64,000 nucleotides of DNA from Methylorubrum populi (GTDB taxonomy: Bacteria; Pseudomonadota; Alphaproteobacteria; Rhizobiales; Beijerinckiaceae): the NCBI RefSeq assembly GCF_002355515.1, contig NZ_AP014809.1:1512501-1576500 (forward strand), read 5' to 3'. Below are positions 42,898 through 52,118 of the stretch, piece by piece. The notes beneath the pieces were generated by a model. That model was not told where the DNA came from, did not search any database, and saw only the letters and a program-made list of their open reading frames with translations. The translations under genes were made by a program, and so were the position numbers. How positions within the stretch are numbered: position 1 is the first letter of the stretch; every line of letters begins with the position of its first letter.

Positions 42898-44894
42898 TCG
42901 GCGGGCACCGCGGAGGGGGGCAGCTTGGCGCGTGCCTTGACCGGGGCGCCGACGCGCATGCGCCGGTCGGTGAGCGAGAGGCCGCCGCCCGCCGCCATGA
43001 TGATGGAGCCGATCCAGATCAGCAGCACCAGCGGCTTGAAGTAGAGCCGCATGCCGATGGAGCCGTCGGGCAGCACCTCGCCGAGGCTGGCGTAGATCTG
43101 GCTCACGCCGACCGTCTTCAGACCGGATTCCGTCACCGTCATGCGGCGGGAGGGATAGAAGCGCTTGCCGGTCTCGACCGTGCCGACATAGTCGCCCGCG
43201 CGGTTGCGCAGGGTCAGGAAGGCGGTGGTCTCCTCGTAGTTCTCGCCCTTGGTCGGACCGACCCGGTCGAGGGTGGCGGTGTAGGGGCCGGAGGCGACCT
43301 GTCCGCCCGGCCGGATCGTCGCGAGGCCCTCCGTCGCCCAGCCCTGCCCGGCGATGCCGAGCACGACGACGCCGACGCCGGCATGGGCCAGGGCGGTGCC
43401 CCAGGCGGAGCGCGGCAGACCGATCGCCCGGCGCCAGGTCGTGCCGAGATCGCGGGTCCGGTTCTGGCCGTAGCCGCGGGCCCGCGACCAGATCTCGAGC
43501 GCGGAGCCGATGATGAGGTAGGCGCCGAAGCCGAGGCCGACTGGCGCCATCACGGGACCGCCCCAGGCCAGAGCCGCGGCGGCGAGCGCGACGACGAGCG
43601 CCACCGCGAAGGCCGCCAGCAGGCGCTGCGCCGCCGCCGCCGCGTCGCCCCGCTTCCAGGCCAGCGCCTGCCCGAACGGCACGATCACGAGGAGCGGCAG
43701 CGCCAGGGGGATGAAGGTCCAGTTGAAGAAGGGCGGGCCGACCGAGATCTTCTCGCCGGTCAGCATCTCCAGGAGCAGCGGGTAGAGCGTGCCCACGAAC
43801 ACCGTGGCGCAGGCCGCGACGAGGAACAGGTTGTTCATCACCAGGGCGCCCTCGCGGGAGATCGGCGCGAACAGGCCGCCCTGGCGCAGGGTCGGCGCGC
43901 GCCACGCGAACAGGCTCAGCGCGCCGCCGATGAACAGCGCGAGGATCGCCAGGATGAACACGCCGCGGCTCGGATCGGAGGCGAAGCTGTGCACCGAGGT
44001 GAGGAGCCCGGAGCGGACGATGAAGGTGCCGACCAGGGAGAGCGAGAAGGTGAGGATGGCGAGCAGCACCGTCCAGACCTTGAGCGCGTCGCGCTTCTCC
44101 ATGACGACGATGGAGTGCAGCAGCGCGGTGCCGGCGATCCAGGGCATCAGCGAGGCGTTCTCGACCGGGTCCCAGAACCACCAGCCGCCCCAGCCGAGCT
44201 CGTAATAGGCCCAGTACGAGCCCATGGCGATGCCGAGCGTCAGGAAGCTCCAGGCGATCAGGGCCCAGGGCCGCACCGCCCGCGCCCAGACGGCATCGAT
44301 GCGCCCCTCGATCAGCGCGGCGACGGCGAAGGCGAAGGTGACCGAGAAGCCGACATAGCCGAGGTAGAGCAGCGGCGGATGGATCGCGAGGCCGAGATCC
44401 TGGAGCAGCGGATTGAGGTCGTTGCCCTCCAGCGGTGCCGGCGCAACGCGGGCGAACGGGTTCGAGGTCGTGATGATGAACAGCACGAACACGAAGGTGA
44501 CGCTCGCCTGCACCATCAGCGTGTTGGTGCGCAGCACCGGCGGCACGGAGGTCTTGGCGGTGGCGACCCAGGCGCCGAACAGGGCGAGGATCAGCACCCA
44601 GAGGAGCATCGAACCCTCGTGGTTCCCCCAGACGCCGGAGATCTTGTAGATCAGGGGCTTGGCGGTATGCGAGTTCTCAATGACGTTCTGGACCGAGAAG
44701 TCCGACGTCACATGCGCGTAGGTCAGCGCGCAAAAGGCGAACAGGATGCAGGCGAAGGTGCCGAGCGCGGCGGGACCCGCCACCTCGCGCAAAGCCGCGT
44801 CGCCCGAGCGGGCCGCCCAGGCCGGCATCACCGCCTGAACCAGGGAGAGAGCCAGCGCCAGGGCCAGCGCGTAGTGGCCGATCTCGACGATCAC
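42894..44894 (-). CDS. ccmF: heme lyase CcmF (CycK)
   Basis: A 666-residue inner-membrane protein of about 14 helices, the core of the enzyme that joins heme to apocytochrome c. The tryptophan-rich heme-handling motif is WGGWWFWDPVENASLMPW (about residue 236). Flanking conserved regions are NHEGSMLLWVLILALFG (about 88) and LGYVGFSVTFAFAVAALIEG. The start is GTG at 44894. It lies 46 bases after ccmE and overlaps ccmH. Confidence 0.96.
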   Translation of the reverse strand: MIVEIGHYALALALALSLVQAVMPAWAARSGDAALREVAGPAALGTFACILFAFCALTYAHVTSDFSVQNVIENSHTAKPLIYKISGVWGNHEGSMLLWVLILALFGAWVATAKTSVPPVLRTNTLMVQASVTFVFVLFIITTSNPFARVAPAPLEGNDLNPLLQDLGLAIHPPLLYLGYVGFSVTFAFAVAALIEGRIDAVWARAVRPWALIAWSFLTLGIAMGSYWAYYELGWGGWWFWDPVENASLMPWIAGTALLHSIVVMEKRDALKVWTVLLAILTFSLSLVGTFIVRSGLLTSVHSFASDPSRGVFILAILALFIGGALSLFAWRAPTLRQGGLFAPISREGALVMNNLFLVAACATVFVGTLYPLLLEMLTGEKISVGPPFFNWTFIPLALPLLVIVPFGQALAWKRGDAAAAAQRLLAAFAVALVVALAAAALAWGGPVMAPVGLGFGAYLIIGSALEIWSRARGYGQNRTRDLGTTWRRAIGLPRSAWGTALAHAGVGVVVLGIAGQGWATEGLATIRPGGQVASGPYTATLDRVGPTKGENYEETTAFLTLRNRAGDYVGTVETGKRFYPSRRMTVTESGLKTVGVSQIYASLGEVLPDGSIGMRLYFKPLVLLIWIGSIIMAAGGGLSLTDRRMRVGAPVKARAKLPPSAVPAE

Positions 44895-44940
44895 CGGCGG
44901 TCTCCTCGCGCGGTTTCGGTGCGGATGGTCATGGGATCTC

Positions 44941-45450
44941 TCACCGCTCGCTGCGCTGGCCCAGGGTGGCGTCGGCCGAGGCCGGCTTCGCCGCATCCTT
45001 CGGAGCCTCTTTGCCCCCGCCCTCCTGCCAGCGGCCCTGCGCCTTGAGCGCGTCGGCAACCTCGCGGGGCATGTAGTTCTCGTCGTGCTTGGCCAGCACG
45101 GTGTCGGCCCGGAACACGCCGCCGGCATCGAGCATGCCTTCGGCGACGATGCCCTGGCCCTCGCGGAACAGATCGGGCAGCAGGCCGCGATACTGCACCG
45201 GAACCGTGGCGTTGGTGTCGGTCACGGAAAACTCGACGTTCTGGTCGGGTCCGCGCTTCACCGAGCCGTCCTTGACGAGGCCGCCGAGACGGAACCGCGT
45301 GCCCGGCGCGACGCCCTGCGCCGCCACCTCGGCGGGGGAGCGGAAGAACACGATCGAGCCGCTCATGGCCGACAGGATCAGCCCGAGCGCCAGCGCCAGC
45401 ACGGCGCCGCAGGCGGCGATGAGGATCAGGCGGCGGCTCTTGCGGGTCAC
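44941..45450 (-). CDS. ccmE: heme chaperone CcmE (CycJ)
   Basis: A 169-residue protein with an N-terminal membrane anchor ([19 protein letters not shown]) and a periplasmic OB-fold. The heme-binding His is in [14 protein letters not shown] (about residue 123), the H-x-x-x-Y form of Proteobacteria. It takes heme from the CcmABCD machinery, which is not in the window, and passes it to CcmF. The Lys/Glu/Ala-rich tail is disordered. Confidence 0.96.
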   Translation of the reverse strand: MTRKSRRLILIAACGAVLALALGLILSAMSGSIVFFRSPAEVAAQGVAPGTRFRLGGLVKDGSVKRGPDQNVEFSVTDTNATVPVQYRGLLPDLFREGQGIVAEGMLDAGGVFRADTVLAKHDENYMPREVADALKAQGRWQEGGGKEAPKDAAKPASADATLGQRSER

Positions 45451-45619
45451 GACGGTTCCGTCCCGGTTCGTCGGCTTCTTCTCCCCGTCAGGCTGACGAG
45501 AGCCTGAAGGCGGTCCGACGTCTGCGATTGATCGAGACCGGTTTCGGCCCGACCGCCCGCCGGGTCAAGGTTGGACGGGCGGGACCGATTGTCAGGGGAC
45601 GCGGTCCGCCGCGGTCCCG

Positions 45620-47158
45620 CTAGGGCTGGACGGGGCTCAGGCCGAGCTCCTTGCCGAGCGCATCGAGGCGCTCGACGGCGGTCGGGTTGGCCGCGAGCGC
45701 CATCTTGGCCCGGTCGAGGGCCTGGGTCGCGGCGGCGCGGTCCCCGAGGATGCCGTAGGAGCGCACGAGCCGCATCCACTCGTCGGCGGAGCCGCCCTTG
45801 GCGGCGAGCCGCCGGTCGAGACTCGCGACCATGCCGCGGATCGCCGCCTCGCGCTCGGCCGGCGGCATCGCCTTGATCGCGGCCGCCGCGGCGTCGGGCT
45901 CGGCCGCGGGCTTGTCACCGGGCTTGTCGCTGGTCCTGTCGCCGGCCTCCGGCTTCGGCGGCGCGCCGGCCCCGGGCAGACCGAGTTCGTGGGCCTGCGC
46001 GTCGAAGCGGGCCAGGGCCTCGCGGTCGTCGCGGAACGTCTTGCGCGCTCGCTCCAGGGCGTCGAGCGCCTTGTCGCGCTCGCCGAGCACCGCGTGGGAG
46101 CGCACGAGGCGCAGCCACTCGTCGGCGGAGCCGCCCTGCTTGGCCAGGCGCCGCTCCAGCCCCTCGACCATGCCGCGGATCGCGTCGATCCGCTCGGAGG
46201 GCGGCAGGGCCTGGATGTTGCTGCCGGGCCCGGCCACCGGCGCATCGACCTTCGGCCCCTCCCCGCTCCCCTCGGCCTTGGGCTCGGCGGCGGTCTCACC
46301 CTTCAGCCGGGCGAGGTTGTCCCGCACCGTCGGCAGCCAGGGCGCATCCGCGGGCGCGGCGGCGGCCATCGCCTCGAGCCGCCGCACGGCGCCGGCCACG
46401 TCGCCGGACTGCTCGTCGCCGCGGGCGAGATAGAACTGGGGCTTGGCTGCCTTCGGATCGGCGGTGAGCGCCCGGCCCAGCACCTTGCGCGCCTCAGGCG
46501 AGACCGTACCGTCGGCCGCGGCGACCAGCGCCTCGCCCCAGTCGGACAGGGCTTGGGCGTCCTCGCCCTTGAGGCGCACGAGGGCGGCGTAGGCGCGCGC
46601 CGCATCGTCGAAGCGTCCGAGCCGCATGTAGACCGGGCCGAGCACGCTCCAGCCACGGGCGTCGTCCGGATGGTTGGCGAGCCGCGCCTCGATCTGGCCG
46701 ATGGCGGTCATCAGATCCTGCGCGCCCGCCCGGGTCGCCTTGCGGTCGGCGTCGGTCTGCGAGGGAAGGTTCGGCGAGCCGTAGAGGCCGTACACGACGA
46801 GCGCGACGAGGGGGATGGTCGAGAGCGCGAAGGCGGAGGCCGCCCGGCGCTGGCGCAGATGCGGCTCGGCGATCGGCGCCGCGCCCGATGCGTCGGCCTG
46901 TTCCTCGCGGCTCGCCCGCAGCAGCCGGCGTGCTGCCTCGGCCCGCGCGGCCTCGGCCTCGGCCGGCGCGATGAGGCCGCGGCCGAGATCGCGCTCGATC
47001 TCGGCGAGTTGATCCTCGTAGAACCCGGTCTCGGTGGCGAGCCCGTCGCCCTGCGCCTCCGGGCCGGCTCCCTGCCGGCGGCGGCGCGACATCGGCCAGA
47101 GCAGCGCGAACACAGCTGCGCCGGTCATGGCCGCCAGGATGAACCAGATCGCCGTCAT
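45620..47158 (-). CDS. ccmI: cytochrome c maturation protein CcmI (CycH)
   Basis: A 512-residue protein. Two N-terminal helices (IWFILAAMTGAAVFALLWPM; ALSTIPLVALVVYGLYG) enclose a cytoplasmic loop. The periplasmic part has TPR repeats that hold the C-terminus of apocytochrome c (DDARGWSVLGPVYMRLGRFDDAARAYAALVRLKGED). The last 200 residues carry two near-repeats of the form AIRGMV-S/E-x-L-x-RRLA-x-KGGSADEWMRLVRS, one near 340 and one near 440, each followed by a helix pair. Start 47158 gives the expected membrane topology. First gene of the ccm operon; 169 bases precede ccmE. Confidence 0.93.
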   Translation of the reverse strand: MTAIWFILAAMTGAAVFALLWPMSRRRRQGAGPEAQGDGLATETGFYEDQLAEIERDLGRGLIAPAEAEAARAEAARRLLRASREEQADASGAAPIAEPHLRQRRAASAFALSTIPLVALVVYGLYGSPNLPSQTDADRKATRAGAQDLMTAIGQIEARLANHPDDARGWSVLGPVYMRLGRFDDAARAYAALVRLKGEDAQALSDWGEALVAAADGTVSPEARKVLGRALTADPKAAKPQFYLARGDEQSGDVAGAVRRLEAMAAAAPADAPWLPTVRDNLARLKGETAAEPKAEGSGEGPKVDAPVAGPGSNIQALPPSERIDAIRGMVEGLERRLAKQGGSADEWLRLVRSHAVLGERDKALDALERARKTFRDDREALARFDAQAHELGLPGAGAPPKPEAGDRTSDKPGDKPAAEPDAAAAAIKAMPPAEREAAIRGMVASLDRRLAAKGGSADEWMRLVRSYGILGDRAAATQALDRAKMALAANPTAVERLDALGKELGLSPVQP

Positions 47159-47306
47159 CAGACCCAAAAGATTTAAGCTCGGCCCCGTGTAGAGCCCGAG
47201 CGGGGCCTGCACGACATCGCTTCCGGGTGACACGTCGTCACGCGCGGGTGAAGCAGGGCCATAGCACAGGCGGGATGCGGCGTAACCTTCGCCGATCCGG
47301 TGCCAC

Positions 47307-48722
47307 TCAACGTTGTCCGACCCCGGCCGGCGCGTCACCCGGCACCTCGATCACGGCGCGCAGGCCGCCGAGGGCCGCCGCCTCCAGCCGGAAGCGGCCG
47401 CGATAGAGGGCCGCGAGATCGGCGACGATCGACAGGCCGAGACCGGAGCCGGGCTTGGTCTCGTCGAGGCGCCGGCCGCGCTTCAGCACCGCCGCCCGGT
47501 CCTCTTCCGGCAGGCCCGGTCCGTCATCCTCCACCGCGACGAGGAGGTGGGGATAATCGTGCTCGCCCGTCGGCGCGGCGGAGATCGAGACCCGGCCCGT
47601 CGCCCATTTCGAGGCGTTGTCGACGAGATTGCCGATCATCTCCTCGAAATCCTGCTTCTCGCCGCGGAAACGCAGGCCCGGCGGCACGTGGACCTCGTAG
47701 GCGATGTCCTTGTCGCGGTAGATCTTGCCGAATGTCCGCACGAGGCCGGCCAGCGCCGGCTCGACCTCGGTGGAGGTGCCGAGGGTGCCGGCGAGCGCCG
47801 CGGCGCGGGCGCGGTCGAGATGGTAGTTCACCTGGTCGCGCATCACCGCCGCCTGCTCGCGGATCTTCTCTGACAACTCGGGCGGGGCGTCGCTGCCGCC
47901 GGCCTCGTTGACGATGATCGAGAGCGGCGTCTTGAGGGCGTGGGCGAGGTTGCCGACCTGGGTGCGGGCGCGTTCCAGGATCTCCCGGTTGGTCTCGATC
48001 AAGAGGTTGATCTCCCCCGCCAGCGGGGCGATGTCGCGTGGATACTCGCCGTCGATCCGGTCGGCCTCGCCGCGGCGGATCGTGCCGAGCGCCGTGCGCA
48101 GCTTGCGCAAGGGGGCAAGGCCGAAGCGGATCTGCAGCAGCGCGGTCGCCGCGAGCGAGAAGCCGAGCAGGGCGAAGGTCATGAACAGCGAGAAGCGGAA
48201 GCGCTCGACGTCGTTGACGATCTCGTCGGCGGGGCCGGCCACCCGCACGGTGTAGCGCCCGTCGGCGCCGACATCGACGTCGCGCTCGACGATCCGCAGC
48301 GTCCGGTCGTCCTGGCCCCGGCCGTAGCCCTGGCGGATCTGGCCGATGGTGGCGGTGCCGGCCTGATCCGGCCCTTTCAACGGCACGCCGACGAGCGAGC
48401 GCGAGGTGCGCAGGTCCCGCGGCTTGGCGTCGGGCCGCCCGACCTGCCAGTACCAGCCCGAGAGCGGCAGGTCGAAGCGCGGATCGCCGAGCGAGAAGGA
48501 GCGCGTCTCGGGCTCGCTCGGGCTGACGAGATCGGTGGCGAGGTTGTTGGCGAAGACGAGCAGGCGGCTGTCGAAGGCGCGCTCGGTGTTCTCGCGGTAG
48601 AGCGTGGTGAGGATGAAGGCCGCGATGACGAGGATCGCGGTGCTCGACAGGAACGAGGAGACCGCGAGCCGGACCGCGATGGAGCGGCGGCGCAAGGGGA
48701 GCCAGGCGAGACGGTCGGTCAT
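47307..48722 (-). CDS. sensor histidine kinase (FeuQ-like)
   Basis: A 471-residue membrane kinase. Two helices (SSFLSSTAILVIAAFILTTLY, about residue 27; FSLFMTFALLGFSLAATALL, about 180) bound a periplasmic sensor of about 130 residues. A HAMP-like linker follows. The phospho-acceptor His is in NLAHALKTPLSIIVNE (about residue 263). The ATPase part has N (LVDNASKWA), G1 (VEDDGPGLP) and G2 (GSGLGLSI). The A-H-A-L-K-T-P-L form is that of PhoQ/FeuQ kinases. Its likely partner regulator is at 49455-50141, separated only by a vapBC pair on the other strand. In rhizobia FeuPQ responds to envelope or osmotic conditions; that role is inferred. Confidence 0.9.
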   Translation of the reverse strand: MTDRLAWLPLRRRSIAVRLAVSSFLSSTAILVIAAFILTTLYRENTERAFDSRLLVFANNLATDLVSPSEPETRSFSLGDPRFDLPLSGWYWQVGRPDAKPRDLRTSRSLVGVPLKGPDQAGTATIGQIRQGYGRGQDDRTLRIVERDVDVGADGRYTVRVAGPADEIVNDVERFRFSLFMTFALLGFSLAATALLQIRFGLAPLRKLRTALGTIRRGEADRIDGEYPRDIAPLAGEINLLIETNREILERARTQVGNLAHALKTPLSIIVNEAGGSDAPPELSEKIREQAAVMRDQVNYHLDRARAAALAGTLGTSTEVEPALAGLVRTFGKIYRDKDIAYEVHVPPGLRFRGEKQDFEEMIGNLVDNASKWATGRVSISAAPTGEHDYPHLLVAVEDDGPGLPEEDRAAVLKRGRRLDETKPGSGLGLSIVADLAALYRGRFRLEAAALGGLRAVIEVPGDAPAGVGQR

Positions 48723-48814
48723 GAATCCTGGCTCGAATCTCGGCTCGCTCGCATAGGCGCGGGCATGTACATCATGCGCACCGACTTTCTACACCGCCCG
48801 CCGGCGAGACGCTC

Positions 48815-49051
48815 ATGGCCCTGCATATCCGCGATGCGGAGACGGACCGCCTCGTCCGCCTCCCGGCCGAGCGGAAGGGTGTTCCGCTCACCGAAGCCGT
48901 CAAGCTCGCCGTCCGCAACGAGTTGGAGCGGGAGGAGCGCCGCCCCGGCCTGTGGGAGCGGCTGAAACCTCTGCACGAGCGCGTGGCCGCGCGGCCCTCC
49001 ACGGGTCTCGAGGCCGACAAAGCCTTCTTCGACGGGCTGAACGACGAGTGA
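48815..49051 (+). CDS. VapB-type antitoxin
   Basis: A 78-residue protein of the PSK/Rv0623 transcription-factor type. A small N-terminal DNA-binding region (MALHIRDAETDRLVRLPAERKGVPLTEAVKLAV) precedes a C-terminal toxin-binding tail (ADKAFFDGLNDE). The stop shares one base with the start of the vapC frame (TGATG), the usual coupled layout. It is oriented opposite to its neighbours, inside an otherwise intact two-component locus, which suggests insertion as a cassette. Confidence 0.85.
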   Translation: MALHIRDAETDRLVRLPAERKGVPLTEAVKLAVRNELEREERRPGLWERLKPLHERVAARPSTGLEADKAFFDGLNDE

Positions 49052-49450
49052 TGTTCGTCGATGCCTCCGCCCTGATCGCGATCATCACGGAAGAGCCGGA
49101 AGGACGGGCTCTCCGCCGAACGTCTCGAAGCGGCGGAGGTGCCGATCACCTCGCCGGTTGCCGTCTACGGGGCGGCCCTCGGCATCGCCCGCAAGAAGCA
49201 GGGTGGGCTCGAGGCGGCCAGAGCGGATATCGCGATGCTGCTCGATCTCGCCCGGATCAGTCTCGTCCCGATCACGCCGGAGGATGCGGAGCGGGCGTTG
49301 GACGCCTTCGGGCGCTACGGCAAGGGAACGGGGCATCCGGCCCGCCTGAATATGAGCGACGGCTTCGCCAACGCGGTTGCGCAAGGTCACGGCGTTCCGC
49401 TCCTCTACAAGGGAGAGGATTTCGCGCTCACCGACCTCGGCGGCCCATAG
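49051..49450 (+). pseudogene. vapC PIN-domain toxin with a frameshift
   Basis: The first frame starts at ATG 49051 with MFVDASALIAIITEEPE, containing the first catalytic Asp. The rest of the PIN domain is in the next frame: LEAAEVPITSPVAVYGAAL, DAFGRYGKGTGHPARLNMSD and VPLLYKGEDFALTDL. The switch is near 49098-49106 and needs one base too many in the sequence. Restoring it would give a normal protein of about 132 residues. So the toxin is either dead or the base is a sequence error. A dead toxin beside a live antitoxin would be harmless to the cell. Confidence 0.85.
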
Positions 49451-49454
49451 GGTC

Positions 49455-50141
<687 letters not shown>

Positions 50142-50169
50142 TCCTCATCCGGGGCGGCGAAGGACGCCC

Positions 50170-50541
50170 TTACCATTGCCCGCTCACCTGTCCCGATTGG
50201 GCATCGACCATGACGTGCATGAAATGCCCGTCCCGGCGCAAGGCCGTCAGCAGGTAGACGAGTCCCGCCTCATGGCGGCACAGGCTCGCCCGCTGAATTT
50301 CGGCGCGGGGAACGATCTGGCGCGCCGCGCGGATCGCGGCGATGGGCGGCACGACGCGCTTCTCGGCCACCGCCTCGCGCAAGTCGGCGGGCGACAGGCA
50401 ATCGTCGCCGCGGTTCAGCGGCTCCCGTTGCGCCGGCACGGGCGCGAGGGCCCCGGTCTCCTCGGCAAGCGGGCCGACCGCCCCCGCCGCGAGAACCGCG
50501 GCGGTCGAAACGACGATCAGCAGGGCGAGAGCTTGGCGCAT
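50170..50541 (-). CDS. small exported PepSY-like protein
   Basis: A 123-residue protein with signal peptide (LALLIVVSTAAVLAAGAVG). The C-terminal domain is of PepSY type: SPADLREAVAEKRVVPPIAAIRAARQIV, then YLLTALRRDGHFMHVMVDAQSGQV. It is first in the operon with the FeuP-like regulator. In Sinorhizobium the small periplasmic FeuN restrains the FeuQ kinase; this gene sits in a comparable place but is longer, so a FeuN-like inhibitor role is an inference. Two Cys (DDCLSPA and ASLCRHE) could form a disulfide. Confidence 0.7.
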   Translation of the reverse strand: MRQALALLIVVSTAAVLAAGAVGPLAEETGALAPVPAQREPLNRGDDCLSPADLREAVAEKRVVPPIAAIRAARQIVPRAEIQRASLCRHEAGLVYLLTALRRDGHFMHVMVDAQSGQVSGQW

Positions 50542-50729
50542 CGAGGATGACTGTCGTGCCCGTGCACTGAATGCGCCCTGAATGTTCGCAAGCGCAGGCA
50601 CCCTCGATGATGTGCTCGGCGTGAAAGCTGTCTTACGGTCGGGGGCCATGTCCCAAGTCGGCGCTGTTGCCGGAGACAAGGCGGGACCAGCCCCGGAGTT
50701 CCCCCGTCGGGACGGGCCGGAAATCCGCC

Positions 50730-50963
50730 TCACGCCACCCGCTCGGCCTTCGCGCGAAGGCGGCGCTCGCCGCACACGCGCAGCGTGAGGCTGGCCAGAT
50801 CTCCGCTGTCGATCGCATCGAGCGCGGCCCGGCGCAGGGCGATCAGCGAGCGCTCGAAGCCCTGGCGCGCCGCCTCCAGGCGTCCGGCGGCGGCGCGGGA
50901 CCGGCTTCGGCGCGAGCCCCTCCGCAGGGGCGGGGGCGGACTAGAGGTCGCTCGGGCAGGCAT
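50730..50963 (-). CDS. small basic hypothetical protein at the end of the GTA cluster
   Basis: A 77-residue, Arg/Ala-rich helical protein, not recognised. Its start is well supported by GGGAG 8 bases before ATG 50963. It has a single Cys near residue 64 and no membrane segment. It lies 20 bases after the next upstream gene on the same strand and is the last member of the phage-like gene run. Confidence 0.5.
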   Translation of the reverse strand: MPARATSSPPPPLRRGSRRSRSRAAAGRLEAARQGFERSLIALRRAALDAIDSGDLASLTLRVCGERRLRAKAERVA

Positions 50964-50983
50964 GGAATTCTCCCGGTGGCGGG

Positions 50984-51337
50984 TCAGGGATTCGGCCGGT
51001 GCTGCAACTCGCCGATGCGCCGCAGGAGATCCTCGAACCGCTCCCGCGCGCGCTCGTCGCCGTGCGCGACCGTCCGGGCGGTCTCGCCCGTGAGCCGGAC
51101 CAGATCCTCGAGCACGCGGGTACGGCTCTCCAGGGCGGCGGCCACCGCGGCGTTGGTCTGGGACGCGCGCTCCAGGGCCGCGGCGGTGGCCCCCGTCTCG
51201 GCGATGCGCGCCTCCAGCACGCGCAGGCCGTCGCGGTAGAGGTGGAGGCAGGCCAGCCCCAGCAGCACCGCGACGATCCAGCCGGCGCCGCCATCGGCGA
51301 AGAGGAGGCGCGCGGCCTCCGCGGCGATCTTGTCCAT
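50984..51337 (-). CDS. small membrane protein with coiled coil, GTA-associated
   Basis: A 117-residue protein. One N-terminal helix (WIVAVLLGLACLHLY, about residues 21-35) is followed by about 75 residues of heptad-like helix (VLEARIAETGATAAALERAS ... RVLEDLVRLTGETAR). An N-terminal anchor with a coiled coil outside resembles i-spanins of phages, but is also common in unrelated proteins. The start at 51337 has GGGAG 8 bases upstream. Function not known. Confidence 0.6.
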   Translation of the reverse strand: MDKIAAEAARLLFADGGAGWIVAVLLGLACLHLYRDGLRVLEARIAETGATAAALERASQTNAAVAAALESRTRVLEDLVRLTGETARTVAHGDERARERFEDLLRRIGELQHRPNP

Positions 51338-51399
51338 GGGTCCTGCTCCCGACATGAGCCGCCGGATCGTCGGTCGCGGGGTTTCGCGACGCCGGCGGG

Positions 51400-51972
51400 T
51401 CAGACCGTCGCGTGGGCCTCCCGTGCGGGCCCGCGCCTCAGGGCGCGCTCCAGCGCCGGCTCGAGGGTGTTGTCGGCAGTCGCCGCGGCTTCCAGCGGCA
51501 GGGAACGGAACACTTTCTCCGCGACGCCCTCGCCGCCGCCCGCTGCCCGGAGCAGCCAGGCCGGTGCCTGATCGAGAGCCCGCTGCACGGCGCGCGCGAT
51601 CACCGCCGAGCCGACGGAAACGGTCAACCTGCGCCCGCGGACGGCACCGGCCACGGCGTTCAGGGCGTAGTCGGTGGCGTTGCGCACCAAGCGCTCGACG
51701 AGCGCGTCGGTGATGAGAAGGCGCAAGGGGCCGCCGAAGCGAGCGAGCGCCGCCGCGAATGCGGCGACGAGCACCGGCGTCAGCAGCGCGGCCACGCCCT
51801 GGACGAGCGCCAGCACGGCATCGCCCCAGGGCAGGACGAGCGCGGCATCGGCGGCGGGAAGCGGCGTCGCGTGCGCGGGCGCGCAGCCGCCAAGGAGAAG
51901 GAGCGACGGGAGGACGGGCGCGGCGAGAACGAAGCGGGCGATGGTTCGGGCGAGGAGAGCGGTGGGCGCCAT
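51400..51972 (-). CDS. membrane or lipoprotein-like protein, GTA-associated, possibly holin-like
   Basis: A 190-residue protein. The first 35 residues look like a lipoprotein signal (FVLAAPVLPSLLLLGGCAPA, with L-G-G-C). A long hydrophobic segment follows (AVLALVQGVAALLTPVLVAAFAAALARF, about 55-82). The C-terminal half is amphipathic helix (LVRNATDYALNAVAGAV; VIARAVQRALDQAPAWLLRAA). The last part resembles the C-terminal region of LLH-type phage holins by eye. Placed after the tail genes, it may help release of particles, but this is speculative. ACAGGA precedes the start. Confidence 0.5.
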   Translation of the reverse strand: MAPTALLARTIARFVLAAPVLPSLLLLGGCAPAHATPLPAADAALVLPWGDAVLALVQGVAALLTPVLVAAFAAALARFGGPLRLLITDALVERLVRNATDYALNAVAGAVRGRRLTVSVGSAVIARAVQRALDQAPAWLLRAAGGGEGVAEKVFRSLPLEAAATADNTLEPALERALRRGPAREAHATV

Positions 51973-52118
51973 GGATGCGATCCTGTCTCGGAGGGCGGAA
52001 GGGAAGGGTTCAGCGGGTGGCGCCGTGCCCGCGGCCTCGTGGAGCGCCGGAGCGGGACTGGTGCGAGGGCGTGCAGCGGCTGTGCCACGGGCGGTCCGGC
52101 GACGCCGTCGTCGGCGGC

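Noticed and set aside
45550..45590. Terminator between ccmI and ccmE
   Set aside because: CCGCCCG and CGGGCGG could pair across 16 bases, but no U-tract follows on the minus strand and the operon continues.
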